DNA of 25,055 bases from Acidobacteriota bacterium (GTDB taxonomy: Bacteria > Acidobacteriota > Thermoanaerobaculia > Multivoradales > JAHEKO01): the NCBI GenBank assembly GCA_006227875.1, contig SBFI01000436.1, positions 1 to 25,055 of the forward strand, given 5' to 3'. How positions within the stretch are numbered: the stretch's first letter is position 1; each line of letters opens with the position of its first letter. The notes below the pieces were generated by a model. The model ran no database searches and had not been told where the DNA came from. It saw only the letters and a list, made by a program, of their open reading frames with translations. Shown here one piece after another: positions 16,246 through 24,612 of the stretch. A program made the translations under genes and the position numbers.

Positions 16246-17464
16246 GCGTTTCCACTTCCCCGCTCAGATCCTCGGTGCTGCCCTCCTCGCGCACCGTCCC
16301 CGAGAAGACCCAGACCGCACCCATCAGCAAGGCCGCCAACCAGAAGGGGGTGCGGATCCCCAGATGCTGGAAGGCGGCGCCGGACCAGAGCGGTCCCAGC
16401 ATCCGGGCGATACCGCCGTAGGCCTGTTGCACACCGAGGACCAGCCCCGTCTGGTGGGGCTCGGCCCGGTGCGAGACGATCGAGGTGGTGGAAGGAAAGA
16501 GCAGTGCGGTGCCCACCGGGATCATCAGCACCGCCAGCCCCAGCTCCAAGAAATCGCGGGCCAGGGGTACCGTCGCCAACCCCAGACCGATGCAGACGAT
16601 ACCCATGCGCAGCGTCCTGACCTCGCCAAAGCGACGTACCATAGGCCCCAGGACGATCGCCCGCATCACCACGGAGACGGCTCCGACATAGACAAAGAAC
16701 CAACCGATCGTCTTCTCGGTCACCCCAAAGCGTCGCTCCAGGTAGAGGGCCAGAACACCATTCATCGCCATAAAGGCCATCATCCCCAGAGCGTAGATCC
16801 AGACCGGCGCCGCCACCCGTCCGCCCGGATGCCGGAGAATCTCCAGGAATTGCCGCCTCGCAGTGCCCCGAGCCACCGGGCTTCGAATCGTTCCGGATGT
16901 CGTCTTGGCCACCGACTCCGGCAGCCACAGCGAGCCAAAAAGCAGATTGAGAACGCACAGACCCGCCGCCAGATAACCCGGTCCGATGGTGCCGACCGCC
17001 GCCGCCAACGAGCCGATGGCCGGCCCGATCATCACCCCGGCGCTGCTGGCCACCGTCAGCCAGCCGAGAGCCTTGGCGCGATCCTTGGCCGGCACCACGT
17101 CGCTGACGTAGGCCTGGACGACGCCAACGGTGCCGGCGCCCGCCCCCTGGACCAGCCGGGAGAGGAATAGAATCCAGACCGACCCGGCCGCCTCGAACAG
17201 CACATAGGAGACCGCCGAGATCAGGAGGCCGCCGAGGATCGCCGGCCGGCGGCCGTAGCGATCGGAGAGTCTGCCCCATATCGGTGCCACGGCAAGCTGG
17301 GCCACGGCAAATGCTGAGACCAGGCCCCCGACAAGGAACGGAGTGGCCCCCAGCTTCTCGGCGTAGAACGGCAGCAACGGGAGCACGATGAGGAAGCCGA
17401 TCATGTCGACGAAGACCGTCAACATGAGCACCCAGAGCCGTCTTAAGAAGTCGCGTGGGTCCAT
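16232..17464 (-). CDS. MFS transporter, DHA1/TetA-like exporter
   Basis: The product is a 410-aa inner-membrane protein with about 12 hydrophobic helices. Loop 2-3 carries the MFS motif A, WGRLSDRYGRRPAILGG (residues 63-79). TM1 reads VFVDMIGFLIVLPLLPFY, and TM5 has the antiporter-type motif GVMIGPAIGSL. These are features of proton-coupled drug or metabolite exporters; the substrate is unknown. It begins 15 bp after the ABC permease stop, on the same strand and without a clear ribosome-binding site of its own, so it is probably the last gene of that operon. Its stop lies inside the 3' end of the convergent GGDEF/EAL gene, and I see no terminator between them. Confidence 0.87.
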   Translation of the reverse strand: MDPRDFLRRLWVLMLTVFVDMIGFLIVLPLLPFYAEKLGATPFLVGGLVSAFAVAQLAVAPIWGRLSDRYGRRPAILGGLLISAVSYVLFEAAGSVWILFLSRLVQGAGAGTVGVVQAYVSDVVPAKDRAKALGWLTVASSAGVMIGPAIGSLAAAVGTIGPGYLAAGLCVLNLLFGSLWLPESVAKTTSGTIRSPVARGTARRQFLEILRHPGGRVAAPVWIYALGMMAFMAMNGVLALYLERRFGVTEKTIGWFFVYVGAVSVVMRAIVLGPMVRRFGEVRTLRMGIVCIGLGLATVPLARDFLELGLAVLMIPVGTALLFPSTTSIVSHRAEPHQTGLVLGVQQAYGGIARMLGPLWSGAAFQHLGIRTPFWLAALLMGAVWVFSGTVREEGSTEDLSGEVETPILP

Positions 17465-17479
17465 TGCGTAGCTCGAGAG

Positions 17480-19135
17480 CTAGATGCGCTCCTCTCGCCC
17501 CCAGACCAGGAACGCCGTGGCGCTGACCGCCATCAACAGCACCCCGTAGACCGCCGCCACACCGGTCTCCTGCAACCGCAGGCTGGAGAGGATCTCGATC
17601 GAGATCGGTCGGGTGTCGTAGGTATAGAGCACGATGGAAGTGACGAAGTCGCCAAGCGCGGTGATGAAGGCCAGGCTGGCGCCGGCGGCCACCGCCGGTC
17701 TCAGCAGCGGCAGCGTTACCCGTCGCCATGTCCGCCACCGCCCGGCACCCAGGGACGCCGAGGCCTCTTCCACGGCTGGGTCCAGCTGTCGAAGACCGGC
17801 CAGCGAGCTGCGACCGGTCAGCGGCAGGCTGCGCACCAGATAGGCGAGTGGCAGAATCCAGGGTGTCCCCACCAGCACGACACGGCCCATCGCCGGAGCG
17901 TTGACACTGAAGGCGGTGGCCAGCGAGATCGCGAAGACCGTACCGGGGACCGCCCAGGGTATCGACAGCAGGGTCTCGAGGGCGCCACCCAATCTTCCCC
18001 GGAGCTTGAGCGACAGACGTGCGGCCGCCAGCCCCAGAACCACCGCGCCCACCGTCGCGGCGATCGCCATCCAGACCGAGTTGACGACCGGGCGCAACCG
18101 CTCCGGGGTGGAGATCAGGGACTCGTAGTTGCTGGTGTCGAGAACCGGCGGCAGCGCCTCGACGGTCCATGTCCCGGGGGGTACAAACGAGATGAGCAGC
18201 AGTGTCAGATGGGGCAGTAGCAGCAGCAGGGCCAGCCCCCAGCCAAGGGTCGCGGCGCCTGCCTTGACCAGCGGTCGTCGCAGCACGCGGCGCGACGGCG
18301 CCACTCCTCGGGTGCCGCCGACCACCACCGACCGACCCGGATCGACACGTCGCATCGCCCACAGCCCCAGAAAGGCGAGAATCGCCAGGGTCACGGTCTC
18401 GACCTGCGCCATCGACAGCTCGCCGTTCAGCTTCGACGCCACGATCTGTGTCGTCATCACCCGGAAACCGCCGCCAAAGATGTAGGGTGCGGAAAAAGAA
18501 GCCAGTGACGTCATAAAGGTCAGCAGCGATGCACCGACCAGTGCCGGCGTGAGCAGCGGCAACGTCACCCGGAAGAGCGTCGCTACCCGTCCCGCCCCCA
18601 GCGACGCCGACGCCTCCAGCATGGCGACGTCCAGACGGGCCAGACCGGCCCGGGTGAACAGATAGAAATAGACATACATCGAGTAGGCGTGGACCAGCAG
18701 GATGGCCGCGGGACCCGAGAGCCTCCAGGGGGCCTGCTCGAGGCCCAAGAGCGACTGCAGGCCACGGCTGACAAAACCGCTCTCACCGTAGAGGAATAGA
18801 AAGGCGATGACGCCCACCAACGGCGGCAAGGCCACCGGCAGGGCGACCAACGCTCCCAGGATGCGGCGGCCGGGAAACTCGGTGCGGGCGAAGACAAACG
18901 CCAGGGGAATACCCACCGCGCCGGCCAGGGCCACCGAGGCGGCCGAGATCCAGAGACTCCGCCACAGGGCCTGCCATTCATCGGGGCGCCGGGCAAACTC
19001 GGCGAAGTGCTCGAGCGAGAGGCCGCGGGGCAGACCCAGCGCCTCCATCAGCGTGATCAGAAGGGGATAGCCGACCAGCCAGGTGAGCAGGGCCGCCACA
19101 CCATAACCGGCGATCCGCCGTGCCTCCGGCCTCAC
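17480..19135 (-). CDS. ABC transporter permease, fused double domain (Fe3+/FbpB-like)
   Basis: The product has 551 aa and consists of two homologous permease halves fused in one chain, each with a binding-protein-dependent EAA loop: EASASLGAGRVATLFRVTLP near 174 and EASASLGAGRWRTWRRVTLP near 457. About 12 transmembrane helices are visible. This architecture is typical of the iron(III)/thiamine/2-aminoethylphosphonate group (FbpB, ThiP). The start is GTG 19135, overlapping the ATPase stop as GTGA, so the two are translationally coupled. The transporter would move a ligand from the solute-binding lipoprotein into the cytoplasm. The substrate cannot be settled from sequence. Confidence 0.88.
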   Translation of the reverse strand: MRPEARRIAGYGVAALLTWLVGYPLLITLMEALGLPRGLSLEHFAEFARRPDEWQALWRSLWISAASVALAGAVGIPLAFVFARTEFPGRRILGALVALPVALPPLVGVIAFLFLYGESGFVSRGLQSLLGLEQAPWRLSGPAAILLVHAYSMYVYFYLFTRAGLARLDVAMLEASASLGAGRVATLFRVTLPLLTPALVGASLLTFMTSLASFSAPYIFGGGFRVMTTQIVASKLNGELSMAQVETVTLAILAFLGLWAMRRVDPGRSVVVGGTRGVAPSRRVLRRPLVKAGAATLGWGLALLLLLPHLTLLLISFVPPGTWTVEALPPVLDTSNYESLISTPERLRPVVNSVWMAIAATVGAVVLGLAAARLSLKLRGRLGGALETLLSIPWAVPGTVFAISLATAFSVNAPAMGRVVLVGTPWILPLAYLVRSLPLTGRSSLAGLRQLDPAVEEASASLGAGRWRTWRRVTLPLLRPAVAAGASLAFITALGDFVTSIVLYTYDTRPISIEILSSLRLQETGVAAVYGVLLMAVSATAFLVWGREERI

Positions 19136-20220
19136 GATCCATCTCCTCGGGGGCGCCCGAAGATCCGTGCCGGGGAGACCTCCGGCCGGGGGACGACCGC
19201 CACCCTTGCACCGACCCGGCTGGAGTCTGGCAGCGCGGCCACCAGGAGCTCACCTCCGATCTCCAGCTCGATCAGATAGTAGGTCGCCTCGCCCGCGTAT
19301 CGCCGGTCGAGCACTGTACCCTCGAGTGCTTCACCCGCCGCGCGGTCGGCCAGGCTCAGACCCTGTGGCCGGAGCATCAATTCCACCTCGTCACCCGGGG
19401 CAAACGATCCACTCGCCACCCCCGGCCAACGGACACCGCGGCCCCGGAAGCGGTTGTCGCCGATGAGAACTCTGCCATCGTCTGCCATCACACCCGGCAG
19501 CGAGCTGGCGCGACCGACAAACGAGGCCACAAATCGGCTCCGGGGCTCGAGATAGAGCTCTTCGGGGCTTCCGACCTGTTCCAGACGTCCCTCGTTGAGC
19601 AGCGCTACCCGGTCGCCGACGTCGAACGCCTCCTCCTGCTCGTGAGTCACCCAGAGCGCGGTGATCCCGATCTGCTGGATGGCCCGACGCAACTGCCGGC
19701 GGGTCCGCTCCCGCAGGGTGGGGTCGAGATTCGACAAGGGCTCGTCGAGCAGCAGCAGTCGCGGATCCGGCGCCAGCGCCCGCGCCAGCGCCACGCGTTG
19801 CTGCTGACCCCCCGAGATCTCGTGCACCCGTCGCTTTTCGAAGCCTTCGAGGTCGACCAGCGGTAAGAGCTCGGCCACACGTCGATGGATCTCGTCCTTG
19901 GGCACCCGCCGCGACTCGAGACCAAAGGCCACGTTCTGCTCCACGCTCAGGTGAGGAAAGAGCGCGTAGTGCTGAAAAACCATGCCAAAGTTGCGCTTCT
20001 CCGGCGGCTCGGAAGTCACCTCCTCACCGGCCACGACTATCGTGCCGGCATCTGGTCGCTCGAAGCCGGCGATCATCCGCAGCAGCGTGGTCTTGCCGCT
20101 GCCGCTCGGCCCCAGCAGCACGAGCACCTCTCCCTCGGCGACCTCGAGCGAGAGATCTTCGAGGACGGTCTGCTCCCCGAAGCTCTTGTCGAGGTCGGTG
20201 AGGGTCAAAAAGGGCGGCAT
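19132..20220 (-). CDS. ABC transporter ATP-binding protein (FbpC/PotA-like)
   Basis: The 362-aa ATPase energises the adjoining permease. Walker A is GPSGSGKTT (37-45), the Q-loop is VFQHYALFPH (Gln83), the signature is ISGGQQQRVALARAL (135 onward), Walker B is LLLLDEP (Asp159, Glu160), the D-loop is SNLD, and the H-loop is WVTHEQEEA (His193). Residues after about 240 form a C-terminal TOBE-like region (ELMLRPQGLSL, EGTVLDRRYAGEATYY) as in iron, polyamine and sugar importers. All catalytic motifs are intact. The permease GTG overlaps its stop by 4 nt. A 127-bp gap with a hairpin separates it from the upstream solute-binding gene. Confidence 0.93.
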   Translation of the reverse strand: MPPFLTLTDLDKSFGEQTVLEDLSLEVAEGEVLVLLGPSGSGKTTLLRMIAGFERPDAGTIVVAGEEVTSEPPEKRNFGMVFQHYALFPHLSVEQNVAFGLESRRVPKDEIHRRVAELLPLVDLEGFEKRRVHEISGGQQQRVALARALAPDPRLLLLDEPLSNLDPTLRERTRRQLRRAIQQIGITALWVTHEQEEAFDVGDRVALLNEGRLEQVGSPEELYLEPRSRFVASFVGRASSLPGVMADDGRVLIGDNRFRGRGVRWPGVASGSFAPGDEVELMLRPQGLSLADRAAGEALEGTVLDRRYAGEATYYLIELEIGGELLVAALPDSSRVGARVAVVPRPEVSPARIFGRPRGDGS

Positions 20221-20288
20221 CGTCCTTGGTCAGATACGTTGTAATGGCTCGGTTGTTCGGCGTCTGCACCTTCGGCCGGCGGGCACCG

Positions 20289-20303
20289 CGCGCCGAAGGC
20301 GCG
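20289..20303 (-). other. Intercistronic hairpin between solute-binding protein and ATPase genes
   Basis: CGCGCC/GGCGCG closes a 3-nt loop, and its GGCCGGC-rich flanks can extend the stem. No T-run follows, so it is unlikely to terminate fully. A hairpin at this place in ABC operons commonly stabilises the upstream message, giving more binding protein than transporter. That role is inferred here. Confidence 0.45.
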
Positions 20304-20347
20304 TGGTCGGGCCGGCCGCTTCGCCGGTGCTCGGACACGTCATCCTT

Positions 20348-21406
20348 CTACCCTCGGCTACGGACCTCTCGATCCCAGCGGGACATCCACTCGGTCCCAT
20401 GCTCGGCGATCAGATCCCAGTCCACCTCCGCGCGCACCATCTCCCGTAACGCCTCCTGGGCCCATTCCGGCAGCTCGTCGCGCGGCATGTCGGTCCGCGC
20501 CGGCAGCCGGAAGGCTTCGCGGGCGGTCAGCTGCAGCGCCTCGCGGCTGCCGATCCACTCGATAAACCGCTTGGCCTCCTCGGCATGCGGGGTGCCCGCC
20601 ACCAGACCGATCGAGTCGGTGATCACCGGTGTGCCACTGGTGGGAAAGTGATAGCCCAGGGGAGTGCCACGCTGCTGGAGAAAGAGCAGGTCGGTCAGCT
20701 CCCAGATCGAGACCAGCCCCTCCTGCCGGGTCAGTTTCTCGAACAGCAGAGCCGGATTGACCACATATTCCTTGGTCTGGCCGTCCAGCTGCAGGAGCCA
20801 CTCGAAGCCGGCGGCGGTATCGCCGGTCTCGGCCACCGACTGGGCCACCACCATGCCAAAGGCGGTGCGCATAGTGCCGCTTGCCAGTGGATCGCGGATG
20901 ATAATGGTGTCCCGCCACCGTGGTTTCAACAAATCGTCCCAGTCGGACGGTGCTTCGGCCGCGGTCACTGCATCCGAGTTGTAGATGAGTATCGGCACCG
21001 CCTCGTAGAGGCCGAAATAGAGGTCGTCCGGATGCCGGCTGGCCGGCGGCAGGTGGTCGGCCCAGGTCGGACGAAAGGGGGCCAGCAGCCCCTCGGCCGC
21101 GCCCCGCGAGAAGATCGTGTCGGGTCCACCAAACCAGACGTCGGCCTGGGGATTGGCGGCCTCGGAGCGTACACGGTCGTAGACATCCTGGGAGCCCATG
21201 TCGAGCCATCTGACGTCGATCGTGGGGTTGAGCTCTTCGTAGGTCGTCTCCACCAGGGCCAGAAGATCCCGGCCATGTGGAGAGTAGAGCAGCAGCGGTG
21301 TCCTGCCGCCGTCACAGCCCGCGGCGCCGAAGCCGAGAACCGCGGCCAGAATAGCGAAACACGCTATGTTCCTTCCCCTTTTCCTACCCCCACATTTCCT
21401 ATTCAT
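20348..21406 (-). CDS. ABC transporter solute-binding lipoprotein (Fe3+-type family)
   Basis: The product has 352 aa. ATG 21406 (MNRKCGGRKRGRN) starts a lipoprotein signal peptide with hydrophobic core ACFAILAAVLGFGAAG and candidate lipid-modified Cys31. AGGAGG lies 12 nt and AGGG 5 nt upstream; a GTG six bases earlier is an alternative. The mature part (LLLYSPHGRDLLALVETTYE, then ADVWFGGPDTIFSRG, AVPILIYNSDAV, PRWRDTIIIRDPLASGTM) follows the pattern of periplasmic iron(III)-type binding proteins. The adjacent C-terminal tyrosine pair that binds iron in FbpA is not evident (PTSGTPVITDSIGLV), so another ligand such as an organic acid or phosphonate is possible. It starts 49 bp after the PIG-L stop on the same strand. 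Confidence 0.86.
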   Translation of the reverse strand: MNRKCGGRKRGRNIACFAILAAVLGFGAAGCDGGRTPLLLYSPHGRDLLALVETTYEELNPTIDVRWLDMGSQDVYDRVRSEAANPQADVWFGGPDTIFSRGAAEGLLAPFRPTWADHLPPASRHPDDLYFGLYEAVPILIYNSDAVTAAEAPSDWDDLLKPRWRDTIIIRDPLASGTMRTAFGMVVAQSVAETGDTAAGFEWLLQLDGQTKEYVVNPALLFEKLTRQEGLVSIWELTDLLFLQQRGTPLGYHFPTSGTPVITDSIGLVAGTPHAEEAKRFIEWIGSREALQLTAREAFRLPARTDMPRDELPEWAQEALREMVRAEVDWDLIAEHGTEWMSRWDREVRSRG

Positions 21407-21455
21407 GATCACCCTACTCCTCCTGCCCAGGTTGGAAGGCCGCTCCTCGAGCCCC

Positions 21456-24077
21456 TCACTCTGCCAGTGCCAGCAGGTTGGCCAGCAGCCGGTAGGCCCC
21501 CGCCACACCGGCCGGCAGCTCGCGAAAGAAGGAGAGACCGGTGTACACGTAGGTCCCCTCTCCCAGGGTGGCGACCAGCAGCCCTCCCTTTTGCTCCGGT
21601 TGATCGGGATCCTGCAGCACCAATAACGGTGTGTAGGCCTCGTCCCAGGTGTGGGCAAAGTAAAGACCGCGCTCCTGCACCCAGCCCAGCCAGTCGTCGG
21701 CGTCGATCGCGTTGGGTGTCTTGAACACGGCGTGATCGGGATCCAGAACGCGCACCGGCGATGCTTCGTCGGTCACGCGATCGTGGGGACGGGCGATCTC
21801 CAACAGATAGGGAGCAAAACCACCCTCGATGAACTGGTACTGCTGATACTGGACGATCAGCAGACCTCCATCTCGTACATAGTCCAAGAGCTTGGGGTTG
21901 ATGCGTGCCAGCGCCGGGTCCTTCTCGTAGGCCCGCGGGCCGACGATGATGGCATCGAGCTCCGACAGCTCACCGTTGGCCAGCTCCGACGCCTCGAGCA
22001 GCTCTACCGGGACACCCACCTCGCCCAGGAACTCGGGGACCCGATCCGCCGCGCCGCGGATATAGCCGACCCGGTCTAGCCCTGGGAGCCTCAGATCCAG
22101 GGCTCGAATCTCCGCCGCGGCCGGCTTCGGCAGCCAGGTGGGTCGAATATGGGGGTAGTCCACCACCGCATGGGACATGTCGAAGCTGTCGCCCTCATCC
22201 AACACCGCCCGGACCGCTAGGCCATGGGTTCCAGGCTGGAAAGACTCGGCCATCGGCAGCGTCACCCGGATGACTTCACGACCCTGTGGCTCCTCGATGG
22301 CAAACGGCATCCTGATGGACTCCGGCCAACCCGCCGGCAGCTCGACCTCGAGCTGTCCGCTCAGCCGACGGTCGGTGTTCGAGGTCAAGGTCACCTCTAT
22401 ATTGCGGGTCGTCTCCGCCTGGATCGGCCAGACCACCAGACCGGGCTCTACCGCCACCTCGAGCAGGGGAACGGCCCGCACCGGTCGCCGCACCTCGCCG
22501 CTGGCCTGGTCGGTGTAGCGGTAGACCACTTCACGCGCCAGCGTGATCGGCACCCCGGCCAGCGTCAGCTCGCCGACGGCCATCAAAGGAGGTGGCTGCA
22601 ACGGCTCACCACGCAACTCGGGCGCGGCGCGGCTCCAGTCGTAGAGGTCACCGTCGAGGGACTGCTCGAGAAAGTAGGGTTGGGTCGGCACGCCGTCCGC
22701 CGGCACCGTCGCCTCGAACTTCCACTCGGCAAGGGCGCCGGCCTCGAGAACTCCCGGCGACGACTCGGTCAGCGAGACGCTCCAGCCGTCCGGACTTTCG
22801 ACCCCGACACCACCCACCTCTAGCGGCTGGCTCGAGGAGTTCCACACGCCAACGGTGATCTCGGCCCGCTCACCCAGGGCCACGTTCTCCCGGTTGCTCA
22901 CGGCCTCCATCGCGATGCCGGCGGCAGCAGCCATCGCCGTAACCGTCACCTCGAGCTTCTCTTCGATCAACTCGGTCGCCGAGACCACTTCTCTCTCGGG
23001 GGAGCTGCCGGCAACAACACCAAGAGCCGCTGTCAGGTGACCATGGATCTTTGCCAGGGCCGGCAGGGCTGCCACCAGTCGACTGGCCGAGAGCTCCCCT
23101 CTCGTCTTTTTGGCAAGCGACTCGACGGCGTCGAGATGGACCTGAGCTTCCCTCTTCGCGTCCCCCTCCTCCAGCCGCCCTGCGATTGCCCTCAATCTCG
23201 TATCGACGCCGGCAAACAGATCGCCGCCCTCGGCACCCGCCCCGCCCGTTTCCCAAATCAGATACGCCTCCGCCGGACCGATCCGCTGGGTGCGGCCCAT
23301 GTCCTGGGAGCGGTGCATGCTGCGGCTGGCCGCGGCCAGCTGGGCCATCGATTTGCCGCTGAAAGGATCGATTCCCCCCAACGGTATCTCCACCGTGGCC
23401 AGGTCCCGGTTCCACCAGGCGGCGCGAAAGAAGGCCTCGGGCCGCCAGGGCGGAAGCCCCGCTGTCGTCAGCTCGGGGAATCTGTCGGGAAGCCCGGCGA
23501 GCTCGAACACTTCGCCGGCAATAACACCAGCTGCCCAGTGCTGTCCGTGGCGGGCACGGGCATCGGCCGGAAAAATCGCCATCACCACCTGCGGCCTGAA
23601 GCGTCGGATGACTCTGACCGAATCCTCCTGCAGCACCTCGCGCGGCCAGCGCTCGAAGGTCTCCTCCAGCGACCGCGTGTAGCCGAAGTCGAAGACCCGG
23701 GTGAAGTATTGACGGCTCCCCTCGATCCGGCGGGCGGAGAGCAGCTCACCCGTACGGATGAGCCCGAGACCCACCCCCAGCTCCGGCCCCAACAGGTTCT
23801 GGCCTCCTTCGCCCCGCGACAGCGACAGATAGGCGGCCTCGCCGCCAAAGCCCCTGGCCACCACCGCCAGCAGCGCGTTGTATTCGTCGTCGGGATGGGC
23901 TCCGATGAGCAGAACCCGCTTGTGGGTGGAGAGCTTGGCCAGCGCCCGGTCGACCGTCTCCACCCCCCCGGTGGTCACCGGCTCGAGAGCCGGCGAGAGC
24001 TGCCCTATAGCACTCCAGGCCGGTACTGTCGCCGCCACCAGAACGGCCAAGAAACGAGTCGCTGGCGAGATTCGCAT
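21456..24077 (-). CDS. Secreted PIG-L family deacetylase with C-terminal extensions
   Basis: The product has 873 aa, far longer than single-domain PIG-L enzymes (about 230-300). A signal peptide (MRISPATRFLAVLVAATVPA) is followed by the zinc-dependent deacetylase domain. AHPDDE at 60-65 supplies His61 and Asp64 as metal ligands and Asp63 as general base, and the second site RHGQH provides His180. SLSRGEGGQN is also typical. The family removes N-acetyl groups from GlcNAc-type sugars. After about residue 390 a beta-sandwich region of NEW3-like character appears (VALGERAEITVGVWNSSSQP, then SPDGWSVSL). The last 220 residues look like a glutamine-amidotransferase-like fold (LDAIIVGPRAYEKDP, DGGLLIVQYQQY). 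It heads an apparent operon with the ABC and MFS genes. A -10-like TAGAAT lies only 8 nt before its ATG. Confidence 0.88.
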   Translation of the reverse strand: MRISPATRFLAVLVAATVPAWSAIGQLSPALEPVTTGGVETVDRALAKLSTHKRVLLIGAHPDDEYNALLAVVARGFGGEAAYLSLSRGEGGQNLLGPELGVGLGLIRTGELLSARRIEGSRQYFTRVFDFGYTRSLEETFERWPREVLQEDSVRVIRRFRPQVVMAIFPADARARHGQHWAAGVIAGEVFELAGLPDRFPELTTAGLPPWRPEAFFRAAWWNRDLATVEIPLGGIDPFSGKSMAQLAAASRSMHRSQDMGRTQRIGPAEAYLIWETGGAGAEGGDLFAGVDTRLRAIAGRLEEGDAKREAQVHLDAVESLAKKTRGELSASRLVAALPALAKIHGHLTAALGVVAGSSPEREVVSATELIEEKLEVTVTAMAAAAGIAMEAVSNRENVALGERAEITVGVWNSSSQPLEVGGVGVESPDGWSVSLTESSPGVLEAGALAEWKFEATVPADGVPTQPYFLEQSLDGDLYDWSRAAPELRGEPLQPPPLMAVGELTLAGVPITLAREVVYRYTDQASGEVRRPVRAVPLLEVAVEPGLVVWPIQAETTRNIEVTLTSNTDRRLSGQLEVELPAGWPESIRMPFAIEEPQGREVIRVTLPMAESFQPGTHGLAVRAVLDEGDSFDMSHAVVDYPHIRPTWLPKPAAAEIRALDLRLPGLDRVGYIRGAADRVPEFLGEVGVPVELLEASELANGELSELDAIIVGPRAYEKDPALARINPKLLDYVRDGGLLIVQYQQYQFIEGGFAPYLLEIARPHDRVTDEASPVRVLDPDHAVFKTPNAIDADDWLGWVQERGLYFAHTWDEAYTPLLVLQDPDQPEQKGGLLVATLGEGTYVYTGLSFFRELPAGVAGAYRLLANLLALAE

Positions 24078-24085
24078 TGCGGGCG

Positions 24086-24115
24086 ATTCTACCCCGGCCG
24101 GGAAATGCGTATACT
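24086..24115. promoter_or_regulatory. Back-to-back -10 elements of divergent, near-leaderless genes
   Basis: Only 48 bp separate two divergent start codons. On the minus strand TAGAAT (24091-24086) ends 8 nt before the PIG-L ATG. On the plus strand TATACT (24110-24115) ends 10 nt before the ATG at 24126. Neither start has a Shine-Dalgarno sequence. A TANNNT box at this distance is the known hallmark of leaderless transcripts. No good -35 is visible for either. Confidence 0.5.
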
Positions 24116-24125
24116 GTGCCCCGCT

Positions 24126-24368
24126 ATGATCATCAGACTCTACGACAACGCCAGTGGTGCCGAGCTGGGCACGCTCACCGAGGAGCAGCTCCAGTTCCTG
24201 ATCGACAATCTGGAAGAAGAGACTTCGGACGATCAGGACTACTACTTGAACCCCAACACCCTCGAGCTGCTCGCCTCCCGCGGCGGCGACTCATCGCTGA
24301 TCTCTACTCTGCGCCAGGCCATGGGCGACAAGCCGGGGATCGAGATCCGCTGGGCACGCGAAGAGTAG
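24126..24368 (+). CDS. Small acidic conserved-looking protein of unknown function
   Basis: The product has 80 aa and begins MIIRLYDNASGAELGTLTEE. It is acidic (LEEETSDDQDYYL) with predicted alternating strands and helices, has no signal peptide or membrane segment, and ends GIEIRWAREE. The reading frame is open far upstream, but ATG 24126 is chosen because it follows a -10 box at leaderless distance and because upstream sequence is the antisense of the PIG-L gene. I recall similar short proteins in related bacteria but cannot name a family. It is followed by a perfect inverted repeat. Confidence 0.72.
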   Translation: MIIRLYDNASGAELGTLTEEQLQFLIDNLEEETSDDQDYYLNPNTLELLASRGGDSSLISTLRQAMGDKPGIEIRWAREE

Positions 24369-24380
24369 CCCACTTCCCCG

Positions 24381-24413
24381 ACAGAATTTGGTCGGTAGTG
24401 GAAAATTCTGTCA
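24381..24413 (+). terminator. Perfect inverted repeat after the small gene; possible terminator or switch
   Basis: GACAGAATTT (24381-24390) pairs with AAATTCTGTC (24404-24413) across a 13-nt loop, 13 bp past the stop codon; a weak T-rich stretch follows. A competing hairpin pairs CCGAC (24379-24383) with GTCGG (24392-24396). The two share bases and cannot form together. Confidence 0.5.
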
Positions 24414-24512
24414 GTTTGTGAGGCCCAGGGCCTAGCCCTTGGTCCTCCTGCTCCTCGCCCCAGGGCGCACCACGGACCCCTTCTCGAAAACGCCAGACAA
24501 CTAAAGGGTTTT

Positions 24513-24547
24513 TGACCGTGAAACAGGTCACAGCCCGATTTCGGGCT
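24513..24547 (+). promoter_or_regulatory. Dyad and hairpin upstream of the proline-rich gene
   Basis: TGACC-N8-GGTCA (24513-24530) overlaps a TTGACC that could serve as a -35. It is followed at once by a compact hairpin, AGCCCGA/TCGGGCT (24532-24547), without a clear T-run. Together they may form an operator plus leader structure for the gene at 24613. No convincing -10 could be placed. Confidence 0.3.
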
Positions 24548-24612
24548 ATTGAGGGATTTCTCTAGCTGCTGGCACCCAAATTGCCCTACAAGCTCCGCGT
24601 GGAGGCACCACC

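Noticed and set aside
16128..18362. Minus-strand open frame of 744 codons spanning the MFS and permease genes
   Set aside because: It is an alternate frame of two real membrane proteins that have transporter motifs and plausible hydrophobic helices. The shadow is Gly/Arg/Pro-rich and runs into the opposing EAL gene.
23037..24125. Upstream extension of the 80-aa gene to a 443-codon frame
   Set aside because: The extension is the antisense of the PIG-L gene. The acidic protein has a good ATG at 24126 with a -10 box just upstream.
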